DNA of 27,139 nucleotides from a virus: positions 1-27,139 of IMG/VR virus record IMGVR_UViG_3300012920_000208, one strand, 5' to 3'. Below, piece by piece: positions 1-6,414 of the stretch. How positions within the stretch are numbered: the stretch's first letter is position 1; each line of letters opens with the position of its first letter. The notes under the pieces are model-generated. The model saw only the letters and a program-made list of their open reading frames with translations, searched no databases and was not told the origin of the DNA. The position numbers and the translations under genes were made by a program.

Positions 1-69
1 AACCTTTTCTTTACGTTGCTGTGGAGTTAGTCCCATAATTTCTCTATTTATATTCTTTGTATTTATCAT
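1..69 (-). CDS. partial CDS, 5' end only, unknown product
   Basis: A minus-strand reading frame starts with ATG at 69-67 and stays open for 23 codons to the window edge. Its ATG overlaps the TGA of the DnaB-like helicase gene in an ATGA junction, the same coupling seen between other genes of this operon, which is the main reason to accept it. The visible peptide begins MINTKNINREIMG and is polar and Lys/Arg-rich. In related phages a primase or another replication gene often follows the helicase, but nothing in 23 residues identifies one here. Confidence 0.55.
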   Translation of the reverse strand, partial: MINTKNINREIMGLTPQQRKEKV

Positions 70-1022
70 CTTCTTTCTTGTTGTCCTGGGGTTGGCATCT
101 CTTCAATTTGCATTTGTTCAAACTTAGCCTTGAAGAAACTCATCCTAGCATCACCATTTCTTGCTTTTAGAAAGTGTAATACTAATGTTCTATCATTTTC
201 TATTATATATCTATCAGGTCCATAGTATCTAATCTTCTGCTTTGCTGGCCTGTTAATACCTATTAAAGTATCAGCATGCTGTAGCATTGCATCTGAGCCA
301 AATATATCTGACTCAAGAATATAGTTACCATATTTACCATCTATAGCTCTATCCGGATTATCTATATTCCTATTCAATTGTGATAAGCATATAAACAAAC
401 AAGGATAGTCTCTCTTACACTGTGTAAAGAACTCACCTAATTCAAATAACATATCTAATGTGCTATTCTGATATGGTGCTCTCTTAACTAGCATACTATG
501 ATCAAGAGTTACAATTGTATTTATTCCTTTATGAGCTGTCATATATCTATCTATCTGTTCACGCATTTGGTTAACAGTCATAGGTGTAGATATAATATCA
601 ACTGGATACTTTACTCTTTCTTTAGCATATAAATGACACTGATTTAATGTTTCATTATTTAGCACTGATCCAGCGCTACATAACTCTTTATAAGTTTTAC
701 CAGTAATTGAACTAAATTCTCTGATAGCTGATGTTCTACCAACCATCTCAAACTGAAATTCTAAAACTCTAAACTTATCATTAGGGTTTAATATAAATGA
801 TTCTCTAATTATTTGATCCTTAATTAGTGTTTTACCTGAGCCAGGTCTACCACCAATTACAGTTAATGTGTTCCATTCTAATCCATCAGTTGTTGCATCA
901 TTAAACTTGGGCCAAGGTGTATATATAGATTTCTCCTCTCCGGTAGATCTCTTAAACATATATTTAAGTGCTTCATTGAAGGCTGCATATTGTCCAACCC
1001 AAGCATCTGATGTTTTACTCAT
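66..1022 (-). CDS. DnaB-like replicative helicase (SF4/RecA fold)
   Basis: This 318-residue protein is a RecA-fold ATPase of the DnaB helicase family, expected to unwind the phage replication fork as a hexamer. Visible motifs are Walker A GGRPGSGKT (residues 57-65), a DnaB-like FQFEM segment (89-93), Walker B TIVTLD (169-174), the SQLNR motif (214-218) and KARNGD (286-291), which sits where DnaB has its arginine-finger region. It lacks most of the N-terminal DnaB domain, so it is a short, helicase-domain-only version. Its ATG overlaps the TGA of the upstream winged-helix gene (ATGA), and it lies third in a replication operon after a DnaA-like gene. The family call is firm; the role at the fork is inferred. 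Confidence 0.9.
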   Translation of the reverse strand: MSKTSDAWVGQYAAFNEALKYMFKRSTGEEKSIYTPWPKFNDATTDGLEWNTLTVIGGRPGSGKTLIKDQIIRESFILNPNDKFRVLEFQFEMVGRTSAIREFSSITGKTYKELCSAGSVLNNETLNQCHLYAKERVKYPVDIISTPMTVNQMREQIDRYMTAHKGINTIVTLDHSMLVKRAPYQNSTLDMLFELGEFFTQCKRDYPCLFICLSQLNRNIDNPDRAIDGKYGNYILESDIFGSDAMLQHADTLIGINRPAKQKIRYYGPDRYIIENDRTLVLHFLKARNGDARMSFFKAKFEQMQIEEMPTPGQQERR

Positions 1023-1609
1023 ACTACATTCTCTTTAAAGTGTTCATCTTCTGTGTTAATACCTTCTAGTATCATATCACAGTAGTCAGCTAATGTAGAA
1101 TGTTTAACTCTATGCTTATCTTGTTTACATATAAAGTATTGACTTGTCTGCATATACAGATAATCAGCATCTCTATACTCATTGACATACATTTTGGTTG
1201 CTTTTATTATGTCATCCCATGTATAATCATATGTTTCAAAGAACCATCTAAATGCTTCACCAAGAGCTTTTACATTATTTCTTGCTGGTTTACCACTAGG
1301 TAGTTTTTTAGCAGGAAATATTTCTCTATATGCATTTATTTTATCTACATGATTCTTACCCATAAGTTGAATATCAGTCTTCTTTTTAGCTTTTATAAAA
1401 TAATTATCTAATCTCACCATAAACAACTTTGCCTGTGGTGTTAGTTTATATACGTTATTATCTAAGTTTAAATATCCAAGGTTTACTAACTGATCCTTGT
1501 CTTCTTGTTTAGATAATGGCAACGCTACTTTGTTCTTCATCCCAAACAAGATTAGAGTTTGGTTGGGAGTCAATTTTTCTTTTAATATTTTCTGGAATAG
1601 TTCCCACAT
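1019..1609 (-). CDS. winged-helix replication-associated protein, candidate helicase loader
   Basis: A 196-residue protein. Residues about 10-70 look like a winged-helix fold (a helix starting LTPNQTLILFG, then a hydrophobic strand pair NVYKLTPQAKLFMV). A Lys-rich linker follows, then a second, mostly helical domain with the segment LPSGKPARNN and several aromatic residues. I recognise this C-terminal pattern from unannotated proteins of Bacteroidetes phages but know no function. It sits between a DnaA-like gene and the DnaB-like helicase and overlaps both, by 101 nt upstream and by ATGA downstream. That position suggests an initiator or helicase loader (inference). A start at 1540 would cut the upstream overlap to 32 nt but would remove the first helix, so 1609 is preferred. 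Confidence 0.7.
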   Translation of the reverse strand: MWELFQKILKEKLTPNQTLILFGMKNKVALPLSKQEDKDQLVNLGYLNLDNNVYKLTPQAKLFMVRLDNYFIKAKKKTDIQLMGKNHVDKINAYREIFPAKKLPSGKPARNNVKALGEAFRWFFETYDYTWDDIIKATKMYVNEYRDADYLYMQTSQYFICKQDKHRVKHSTLADYCDMILEGINTEDEHFKENVV

Positions 1610-2015
1610 CTTTAATTATCTCTTTTAAAATTTGTTTATATGCACCTATCATTTCTCTATCCTTACAGAAGAAAGCATTCTCTACCTTTCTAACTGCATT
1701 AATAATTGATGCATGATTCTTATTAATTGATTTCCCTATGTTTGTTTTCTTATGACCAGATAGATAAGCTATATGAGACATGCTCTGATAATATACCTGA
1801 AACTCTCTATATCTTGTTCTAGATGCCATGGACTCTATGTATTTGTATTTAGGGTTATTCTGTACAAATGCATCATAAGCACACTTTTTAAGTGTATCTA
1901 GAGATAACATGTATTCATCCTGTTCTGGAGTGAATACATATACCTCTACATTATGCTTATCAAAAAAAGTTTTCTTGAACCTTTTTATGTCCGTATGTTG
2001 TTGGTTATTAGACAT
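1509..2015 (-). CDS. DnaA domain IV-like DNA-binding protein
   Basis: A 168-residue protein. Residues about 65-115 resemble the DnaA C-terminal helix-turn-helix (domain IV): a leading basic helix (RTRYREFQVYYQ), then IAYLSGHKKTNIGKSI, and NKNHASIINAVRKVE in place of the DnaA signature DHSTVIHAVRKIE. There is no Walker A, so it is not a full DnaA ATPase. A role in binding origin sequences is inferred from the motif and from being the first gene of an operon that ends in a DnaB helicase. A Bacteroidetes-type promoter lies just upstream (2037-2067), which would give a 5' leader of only about 15 nt. Its last 33 codons overlap the next gene. Confidence 0.72.
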   Translation of the reverse strand: MSNNQQHTDIKRFKKTFFDKHNVEVYVFTPEQDEYMLSLDTLKKCAYDAFVQNNPKYKYIESMASRTRYREFQVYYQSMSHIAYLSGHKKTNIGKSINKNHASIINAVRKVENAFFCKDREMIGAYKQILKEIIKDVGTIPENIKRKIDSQPNSNLVWDEEQSSVAII

Positions 2016-2036
2016 TTACAATTTAATTTGGGTTAA

Positions 2037-2067
2037 CAAAGATACTAAAAATTACCAGTTGATACAA
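2037..2067 (-). promoter_or_regulatory. Bacteroidetes-type promoter for the replication operon
   Basis: Read on the minus strand, TTG (2067-2065) is followed by 20 nt and then TATCTTTG (2044-2037), matching the Bacteroidetes primary sigma consensus TTTG-N17-20-TAnnTTTG. The predicted start of transcription lies about 15 nt before the ATG at 2015. The same TATCTTTG octamer occurs at two other gene starts (2781 and 13127). Confidence 0.6.
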
Positions 2068-2771
2068 CTTTTTCCCTGGTTTTCTAGTATATTATTTGCT
2101 TTATTAAATACATCATTACAATCCCATTCACCACCTCTATAGGCAGCTGATGCTGGGTGTGTACATTTTAATATTTTACAATTGGGTAATAGTGTTTGCC
2201 ACTCTTCTGCTTTTTTACCCATTAATATAAAAACTGTATCTTTTTTATGCTTGTTTATATTTTCAAATAAGTATTTAGTAAATGGTTTCCATATGTGATA
2301 GTGTGATCCTATCTTGTTAATCTCTACAGTAAATGCTGTATTAAGTAACAGCACGCCCTGATTAGCCCAACGTCTTAGATCACATTCTTCTGGTGTATAC
2401 ATAACTCTACCTGTATCAGTATAGTCACCTATTGTTTGCTTTAGTATATATTGTAAAGATTTTTCAGCTTTACCTTTATTACTACAGCTAAAAGCTATTC
2501 CGTCAGCAACTCCAAGCTGTGGATAGGGATCTTGACCTACTATCACAACTTTTACATCATCATATGGACACTCATAGAATGCATTAAACACATCTTTAAA
2601 CTTTGGGGTGAACCTTTTACCTTCATTTACTTTACTAACTAAAGACTGCATTATTAAATCAAACTCTAGTCCATTTATAAAGGGAGACAACATGCGCTCC
2701 CAACCACTATCTTGTAACTTATTATTTAGTGAGTCACGTATATTTGTTATATCTATTGCTATATTTTCCAT
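2052..2771 (-). CDS. ung: uracil-DNA glycosylase (family 1)
   Basis: A 239-residue protein of the family 1 UDG type, which removes uracil from DNA and starts base excision repair. The water-activating loop GQDPYP is at residues 79-84 (catalytic Asp81), the uracil-binding FS segment at 94-95, the LLLNTAFTVE strand at 141-150, and the leucine-loop region HPASAAYRGG at 205-214 (catalytic His205), a variant of the usual HPSPLSAHRG. Length is typical. UDG is a recurrent gene in crAss-like phages. It diverges from the plus-strand gene at 2807, leaving about 35 bp between starts, and ends about 36 bp before the DnaA-like gene. Symbol by family resemblance. Confidence 0.93.
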   Translation of the reverse strand: MENIAIDITNIRDSLNNKLQDSGWERMLSPFINGLEFDLIMQSLVSKVNEGKRFTPKFKDVFNAFYECPYDDVKVVIVGQDPYPQLGVADGIAFSCSNKGKAEKSLQYILKQTIGDYTDTGRVMYTPEECDLRRWANQGVLLLNTAFTVEINKIGSHYHIWKPFTKYLFENINKHKKDTVFILMGKKAEEWQTLLPNCKILKCTHPASAAYRGGEWDCNDVFNKANNILENQGKSCINW

Positions 2772-2780
2772 AATTTATTG

Positions 2781-2788
2781 TATCTTTG
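2781..2788 (+). promoter_or_regulatory. -7 element of a candidate promoter for the 2807 gene
   Basis: TATCTTTG lies 18 nt before the ATG at 2807 in the short gap between divergent genes. The -33 element is poor: the nearest TTG (2756-2758) is 22 nt upstream, slightly beyond the usual spacing. The identical octamer appears in the better promoters at 2037 and 13127. Confidence 0.45.
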
Positions 2789-2806
2789 ATGCTTAAAATT
2801 AATATT

Positions 2807-3268
2807 ATGTCTGATAAAAAGAATTTACAAACCTATAAGACCTATGACTTTACAAAAGTCATTACAGGTATCAAAGTATCAACTGTTTATATCCCTGGTA
2901 TAGAAAAGATCTTAACCAAATGGGTAACTGCAGAAGATAAAATTGAGACTATAGGTGAAACTTTTAAAAAGTTTGTTGAAATTCAAAAAATTGATGAAGA
3001 ACTTTCTAAACTAAATCTATCTCAAGAAGAACTAGCTGAGAAAGCCAAAGATGGCCCAAAGCTAAATGATTTTGAGATGGATGTATATTGCTTATGGTCT
3101 TTGCTACAACAAATGAAGTTCTTAGCTAGAGAGCAAGGTTATGAAAAAGAAACTACTACCAATGCTACTCAAGAAGACATTGCAGAATTAGGCAAAGCTC
3201 TTGCAGCGGGTACTAATATTAATGATAAACTTGCTGATCTGTCAAATAAACTTAAAATAGTTAAGTAA
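2807..3268 (+). CDS. hypothetical acidic/helical protein
   Basis: A 153-residue protein of unknown function, one of only two plus-strand genes in the left arm. Residues 1-35 mix strands and turns (YKTYDFTKVITGIKVSTVYIPG). The remainder is mostly charged helix with a Glu/Lys-rich middle (SKLNLSQEELAEKAKD) and an Ala/Asn-rich tail that ends in a Lys-rich helix. The start is set at ATG 2807. The frame also opens at TTG 2786 and ATG 2789, but these lie within or directly after the putative -7 element, so they would be leaderless or untranscribed. The next gene begins in a TAATG overlap with its stop codon. No catalytic motif or membrane segment was seen. Confidence 0.7.
   Translation: MSDKKNLQTYKTYDFTKVITGIKVSTVYIPGIEKILTKWVTAEDKIETIGETFKKFVEIQKIDEELSKLNLSQEELAEKAKDGPKLNDFEMDVYCLWSLLQQMKFLAREQGYEKETTTNATQEDIAELGKALAAGTNINDKLADLSNKLKIVK
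2828..2856 (-). promoter_or_regulatory. candidate antisense-lying promoter for ung
   Basis: On the minus strand, TTTG (2856-2853) is followed by 17 nt and TAGGTTTG (2835-2828), an exact fit to TTTG-N17-TAnnTTTG. It lies inside the 5' part of the plus-strand gene at 2807 and would give ung a leader of about 50 nt. The sequence is AT-rich and within coding DNA, so a chance match is possible. Confidence 0.35.
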
Positions 3269-3354
3269 TGACTAATGAGATAACTCTTTTTCTATGTTTT
3301 GCAGTAATATGTTTATTACTTGTTTCATATAGAGATGAGCCACCATCACCTTAG
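3268..3354 (+). CDS. 28-residue single-pass membrane microprotein
   Basis: ATG at 3268 overlaps the TAA of the preceding gene (TAATG), and the frame closes at TAG 3352-3354. The peptide is MTNEITLFLCFAVICLLLVS followed by YRDEPPSP: a short acidic N-terminus, about 15 consecutive hydrophobic residues that form a convincing membrane segment, and a charged, Pro-rich tail. Its last 9 nt overlap the end of the convergent gene at 3346. Phages often encode such mini membrane proteins for lysis or interference with the host, but no specific function can be assigned. The coupling and the clean membrane segment support it being real. Confidence 0.5.
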   Translation: MTNEITLFLCFAVICLLLVSYRDEPPSP

Positions 3355-3729
3355 TTGCATACCACTAAAGTCTCCTATTTCCATAGCTGCTTGAATTGCA
3401 AGGTTTAGTTCTTCTTTATCACACTTTGCAAATGATTTACAATACTCTTTATTATTCTTCATAAAGCATAATCCTGCTTTTCTTTTTACTTGAAGTTTGA
3501 TTTCTTCAAAAGTATACCCAAGCTCATTAGCTATTTCACGGATCATTGCGTGTATTCTAGCTAATTGTGGGTTACTACCTTTACCATCCTGTACACCTAT
3601 GAAAACTTCTACTCTTACACCATCTTCATGCTCTTTGAAAAAGTTATCATACTTAGTCTGGTATGCTTTTATAGGGAAATGTAACTTTCCATCTTTTACT
3701 GTGCCTTCTATAAACAGCTGATCTCTCAT
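3346..3729 (-). CDS. hypothetical protein, possibly NinB-like
   Basis: A 127-residue protein. The N-terminal third is beta-rich (QLFIEGTVKDGKLHFPI, then VRVEVFIGVQD). The centre, NPQLARIHAMIREIANELGY followed by TFEEIKLQVKRKAG, is helical. The layout of a two-strand start, then a helix with a spaced Arg/His, then a basic helix, loosely recalls phage recombination proteins of the NinB type, but I cannot see the decisive residues. It is the last gene of the chain of small minus-strand genes, and its ATG overlaps the TGA or TAG region of its upstream neighbour by 4 nt. It converges with the membrane microprotein gene. Function is unassigned. Confidence 0.6.
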   Translation of the reverse strand: MRDQLFIEGTVKDGKLHFPIKAYQTKYDNFFKEHEDGVRVEVFIGVQDGKGSNPQLARIHAMIREIANELGYTFEEIKLQVKRKAGLCFMKNNKEYCKSFAKCDKEELNLAIQAAMEIGDFSGMQLR

Positions 3730-4049
3730 AGTCCCTCTGCATTATAGATAGAGTCATGATATCTCCATCTTGCACGTTCATCTATTATTGAATCTGATTT
3801 TGTATATATATGTATACTATCATTTATGATTTCCCAATGCATAATCCACGGGTTTTTATCTAGATAGCTTTCATATTTATCACAACAATCTTTTGGAACA
3901 ACCTTATCAGGTGTTTTACAACCATTTAATAAAAATAATATAATTAGTATGAGTCCTGTTATTACTGTACTTATGCCAGCAATTTTTTCTGTAGTTTCTA
4001 CTCTACTCCTACTCCTACCTTGTCTGTATTTAATATCTTCGTCTGTCAT
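3726..4049 (-). CDS. small membrane protein or lipoprotein, spanin-like architecture
   Basis: A 107-residue protein. Residues 1-23 are polar and Arg-rich, residues 25-42 are strongly hydrophobic (GISTVITGLILIILFLL), and a lipobox-like LNGC ends at Cys44. A soluble, charged, aromatic region follows. It could be anchored by an uncleaved N-terminal helix facing the periplasm or be processed as a lipoprotein. The long 24-residue segment before the hydrophobic core is unusual for a lipoprotein signal. Small one-helix or lipidated phage proteins are often spanins, but no partner is obvious here. It overlaps both neighbours by 3-4 nt. Confidence 0.6.
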   Translation of the reverse strand: MTDEDIKYRQGRSRSRVETTEKIAGISTVITGLILIILFLLNGCKTPDKVVPKDCCDKYESYLDKNPWIMHWEIINDSIHIYTKSDSIIDERARWRYHDSIYNAEGL

Positions 4050-4168
4050 TTTTCTTTTATTATTTCTGTTAATATTGATATAGCCACATCCAGGCTTCTT
4101 TGTGAGGTACCCGGATGTGTCTCTACCTTATCTAACAAATTTACAACACTAATCAATTTCTCAATCAT
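4046..4168 (-). CDS. 40-residue hypothetical protein
   Basis: ATG at 4168-4166 opens a 40-codon frame that stops in an ATGA overlap with the next gene (4049). The peptide begins MIEKLISVVNLLDKVETHPG and ends in a helix with ILTEIIKEK. It is mostly amphipathic helix, with no membrane segment or motif. Both ends are coupled: its own ATG overlaps the TAA of the upstream 49-residue gene. That tight packing in an otherwise gapless operon is the main evidence that it is translated. Confidence 0.5.
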   Translation of the reverse strand: MIEKLISVVNLLDKVETHPGTSQRSLDVAISILTEIIKEK

Positions 4169-4317
4169 TATCTTTTATTTTTAAGATCCCAATCCCAACT
4201 ATAATCTGGATCATGAGGATCTAATTCAACTGTAGGTGATGCATTCATCCACCTTCCATTTGTAAATATATACTTTTTTCCTTTTATTATTCTAATTTTA
4301 TCTTTATTCTGACTCAT
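4168..4317 (-). CDS. 49-residue hypothetical protein
   Basis: A 49-codon frame from ATG 4317-4315 to TAA 4170-4168. The first half is basic with a strand-like IRIIKGKKYIFTNGRW stretch; the second half is acidic and Trp-rich (PHDPDYSWDWDLK). It overlaps the end of the upstream 90-residue gene by 14 nt and couples to the next gene by TAATG. No family is recognised. It fills what would otherwise be a gap in the operon. Confidence 0.5.
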   Translation of the reverse strand: MSQNKDKIRIIKGKKYIFTNGRWMNASPTVELDPHDPDYSWDWDLKNKR

Positions 4318-4576
4318 GATATTCTAGTATTTCTCTCTCTACTTCATCTGTATCTATATCATAAAGATGATGCATCAGTGGCCATATGTCTACTTTGATT
4401 CTTTTTCCATTTATATCTGACAATACAAGCATTGCTTTATATAATGTAACTGAAGCATCAGATCCTGGATGACCTGGATCTCCATTAGGATAAGACCAAA
4501 TCATAGGCTCTCCTGGCTCATAGTCATAATGAAATTCTATTATTAGAGTTTCATATTCATAATCCCACGTAGCCAT
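4304..4576 (-). CDS. hypothetical acidic protein, 90 aa
   Basis: A 90-residue, strongly acidic protein with many Tyr, Trp, Pro and His residues. A beta-like start (WDYEYETLIIEFHYDYEPG) leads to a Gly/Pro turn region (PNGDPGHPGSDAS), a hydrophobic strand or helix (LYKAMLVLSDINGKRIKVDI) and an acidic C-terminal helix. No catalytic motif was recognised. Its ATG overlaps the TAA of the upstream zinc-ribbon gene (TAATG), which fixes the start. It lies in the run of small genes between the SF2 helicase and ung. Function unknown. Confidence 0.65.
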   Translation of the reverse strand: MATWDYEYETLIIEFHYDYEPGEPMIWSYPNGDPGHPGSDASVTLYKAMLVLSDINGKRIKVDIWPLMHHLYDIDTDEVEREILEYHESE

Positions 4577-4809
4577 TATGCAAATCTTTTTTGTCCATCT
4601 ACATACACATATTCAATACCACAAGCCTCACATATTCCTGTATCTTCATTGCGTACTATGACTGGTGTGTCACAATTACCACAACCTTCTTCAGGTACAT
4701 ATATAAACTCTTCACAAGATTGGCGTGCAAGCTCTTGTATATGTGCATCATGATCACCATTGTAATCACGTTCTATCATGTCCATGTATATTTGTTTCAT
4801 CTTACCCAT
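4576..4809 (-). CDS. zinc-ribbon small protein
   Basis: A 77-residue protein with two CxxC pairs, Cys43/Cys46 and Cys60/Cys63 (CGNC and CEAC), separated by 13 residues: a typical zinc ribbon, structural or nucleic-acid-binding. The N-terminal half is an acidic helix. Two starts are possible. ATG 4809 overlaps the upstream 40-codon gene by 13 nt. ATG 4800, which gives MKQIYMDMIERD and 74 residues, makes an exact ATGA junction with that gene's stop and is at least as likely. Function in the phage is unknown. Confidence 0.65.
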   Translation of the reverse strand: MGKMKQIYMDMIERDYNGDHDAHIQELARQSCEEFIYVPEEGCGNCDTPVIVRNEDTGICEACGIEYVYVDGQKRFA

Positions 4810-4919
4810 GGCTCATATCTTTTTGTAGATTTACCATCCCACTTACGGTGATAGTATTCTGGATTCTTAAGTACTCTCATAAAACCATATAGGTTCATCA
4901 TCTTTAGTAATTTTAGCAT
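4797..4919 (-). CDS. 40-residue basic hypothetical protein
   Basis: A 40-codon frame from ATG 4919-4917 to TGA 4799-4797, between the SF2 helicase gene and the zinc-ribbon gene. The peptide starts MLKLLKMMNLYGFMRVLKN and ends in a basic, aromatic stretch (YYHRKWDGKSTKRYEPW). The stop is coupled to the next ATG (4800). In-frame ATGs at 4901 and 4898 give shorter versions. The amphipathic, Met/Leu-rich N-terminus could contact membrane or protein, but no function can be assigned. Confidence 0.45.
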   Translation of the reverse strand: MLKLLKMMNLYGFMRVLKNPEYYHRKWDGKSTKRYEPWVR

Positions 4920-4947
4920 AATTAATTTATTTAGTAGTTATTTTTAT

Positions 4948-6075
4948 TTATCTATTTAGCGGGTTATAGTAAGTAACTTTACTCTCATCAAAAGATTTGA
5001 GTGCACGATTTACCCATGTAACATCTTGTGTATTTTTGTAACACAGTATATGACATACTGCTGTCTCAGTAGGATTTAATCTTAACAATCTACCAATTCT
5101 TTGTGCTGTTTTACGCTCATTACCATATGCATGCATTATAATACCTGATTTTAACTTTGGAATTGTAACACCTTCTGATAATTGTAACACACAAGATAAT
5201 TGATGAATCCGTCCATCAGAAAATAACTCTAAATTATCTTCTGATTTTGGATTCTTAGAATGATAACTATATTTACATATTCTGTCTGCTTGTGCTTGAG
5301 TATTAGCAAAGACAATACATTTAGTGTCAATGTTTTTTAGCATACTCTTTACATAGCTCTCTTTACTTGTATAATCCATTAGAGCTCTCATCCGCATAAT
5401 TCTAGAAAACTGTATTTGTTTCTGAGTTTGTGCTTCTGCTACTCTACTGTTTATATAGTTATAATCCTTTTGTTCTGTTGTCCACCAGAAACCACCATTT
5501 TTATTTTTCTTTTTAAGTGTAGGCAATTTAGATAGTTCTAACTCATGTACTATAATCTTATAGTCATTTAATATCTTTGAGTCAGTTGCAGCATCTACAT
5601 TAAATAAATACTTCATGGGACAATATTTTTGAACCATTTTACCTTTTTCTGATTGCCTATCTTTTGGCGGTGTACCTGTCATACCAAGGATTCTACCTGA
5701 AAAATTACTTAGAAATGAATCATGTGATTCCTTAAGACTATGGCATTCATCTAAATAAAGAAGATCATATGACTTTGGATCTTTTTTCTTTAGTGATATA
5801 TATGTAGTAAATTCTATGTGTTCTAATAAGACAGTCTTATTCATAAGTTCTAGCTCTTGTACCCATGAATCTTTAACAGACCACTTTGGTATAACAACTA
5901 AAGCTTTTATAAACTGATCATAAAAATTACTGAGGTGCTGAATAGCTATACGTGTTTTACCAACACCCATAGATATACCCAGACCACATCTATTATTTTT
6001 TATTGCAATTGCTAATGCATCTGCTTGTACTATTTCTCTATTACTCACGTTAGGAGTCTTATTAATTGTTTGCAT
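4948..6075 (-). CDS. SF2 (DEAD/SNF2-type) helicase
   Basis: A 375-residue superfamily 2 ATPase. Walker A is GISMGVGKT (residues 33-41), the Walker B box is DECH (109-112), motif III is GMTGTP (131-136), and motif VI is QRIGRLLRL (325-333) in the second RecA domain. This is the two-domain layout of SNF2/DEAD helicases, which move on DNA using ATP. SNF2-like helicases are a recurrent replication-module gene of crAss-like phages. The start is set at ATG 6075. The frame extends seven codons further to a TTG, but the ATG is better. It lies just downstream of three tRNA genes. The substrate is unknown. Confidence 0.88.
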   Translation of the reverse strand: MQTINKTPNVSNREIVQADALAIAIKNNRCGLGISMGVGKTRIAIQHLSNFYDQFIKALVVIPKWSVKDSWVQELELMNKTVLLEHIEFTTYISLKKKDPKSYDLLYLDECHSLKESHDSFLSNFSGRILGMTGTPPKDRQSEKGKMVQKYCPMKYLFNVDAATDSKILNDYKIIVHELELSKLPTLKKKNKNGGFWWTTEQKDYNYINSRVAEAQTQKQIQFSRIMRMRALMDYTSKESYVKSMLKNIDTKCIVFANTQAQADRICKYSYHSKNPKSEDNLELFSDGRIHQLSCVLQLSEGVTIPKLKSGIIMHAYGNERKTAQRIGRLLRLNPTETAVCHILCYKNTQDVTWVNRALKSFDESKVTYYNPLNR

Positions 6076-6105
6076 ATGTATATTGAGATGAAACAAATTG
6101 CTATC

Positions 6106-6121
6106 CAGGTAACTATACCTG
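6106..6121. repeat. small hairpin between the tRNAs and the SF2 helicase
   Basis: CAGGTA and TACCTG form a perfect 6-bp stem with a 4-nt loop, about 30 nt upstream of the helicase ATG and about 47 nt past the tRNA-Met 3' end on the minus strand. It lacks a T-tract on the minus side, so it may serve RNA processing or protection rather than termination. Confidence 0.35.
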
Positions 6122-6167
6122 TATAATTAAATTTTTTTTTCATACTTTTTTTATTAGTTAATAAAGG

Positions 6168-6241
6168 TGCACCCTACAGGGCTTGAACCTGTGACCTACC
6201 GGTTATGAGCCGGTTGCTCTGACCAACTGAGCTAAGAGTGC
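6168..6241 (-). tRNA. tRNA-Met (CAT anticodon)
   Basis: Read on the minus strand, this 74-nt sequence folds into a full cloverleaf. The acceptor is GCACTCT/AGGGTGC with discriminator A, the D stem GCTC/GAGC, the anticodon stem ACCGG/CCGGT with loop CTCATAA, and the T arm ACAGG-TTCAAGC-CCTGT. The paired G1-C72 argues for an elongator rather than an initiator. A CAT anticodon could also be a lysidine-modified tRNA-Ile, which cannot be separated by eye. The terminal CCA is not encoded. Confidence 0.9.
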
Positions 6242-6244
6242 AAG

Positions 6245-6329
6245 TAGCCGGAGTGGGACTTGAACCCACACGGGCATACTGCCCAACAGATTTTAAGTCT
6301 GTCATGTCTACCAATTCCATCATCCGGCC
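6245..6329 (-). tRNA. tRNA-Leu (TAA anticodon)
   Basis: An 85-nt class II tRNA on the minus strand. The acceptor is GGCCGGA/TCCGGCT (first pair G-U), the anticodon stem ACAGA/TCTGT with loop CTTAAAA, there is a long variable arm (TGGGCAGTATGCCCG), and the T arm is GTGGG-TTCAAGT-CCCAC. It would read TTA, a very common Leu codon in this AT-rich phage. CCA is not encoded. It lies 3 nt upstream of tRNA-Met. Confidence 0.92.
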
Positions 6330-6334
6330 ATATG

Positions 6335-6408
6335 TGATCCCACTAGGATTTGAACCTAGAACCTACAGCTTAGAAGGCTGTTGCTCTATCCAGTTGAGCT
6401 ATGGGACC
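6335..6408 (-). tRNA. tRNA-Arg (TCT anticodon)
   Basis: A 74-nt minus-strand cloverleaf with acceptor GGTCCCA/TGGGATC and discriminator A, D stem GCTC/GAGC, anticodon stem ACAGC/GCTGT with loop CTTCTAA, and T arm CTAGG-TTCAAAT-CCTAG. It would read AGA, the dominant Arg codon in the genes of this window. CCA is not encoded. It is the first tRNA of the trio, just downstream of the HNH gene. Confidence 0.92.
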
Positions 6409-6414
6409 ATAAAG

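Noticed and set aside
2518-2530. One-mismatch DnaA boxes near 2518 and near 6468
   Set aside because: Both lie inside well-supported genes (ung and HNH) with no repeats or palindromes around them, so they are taken as chance.
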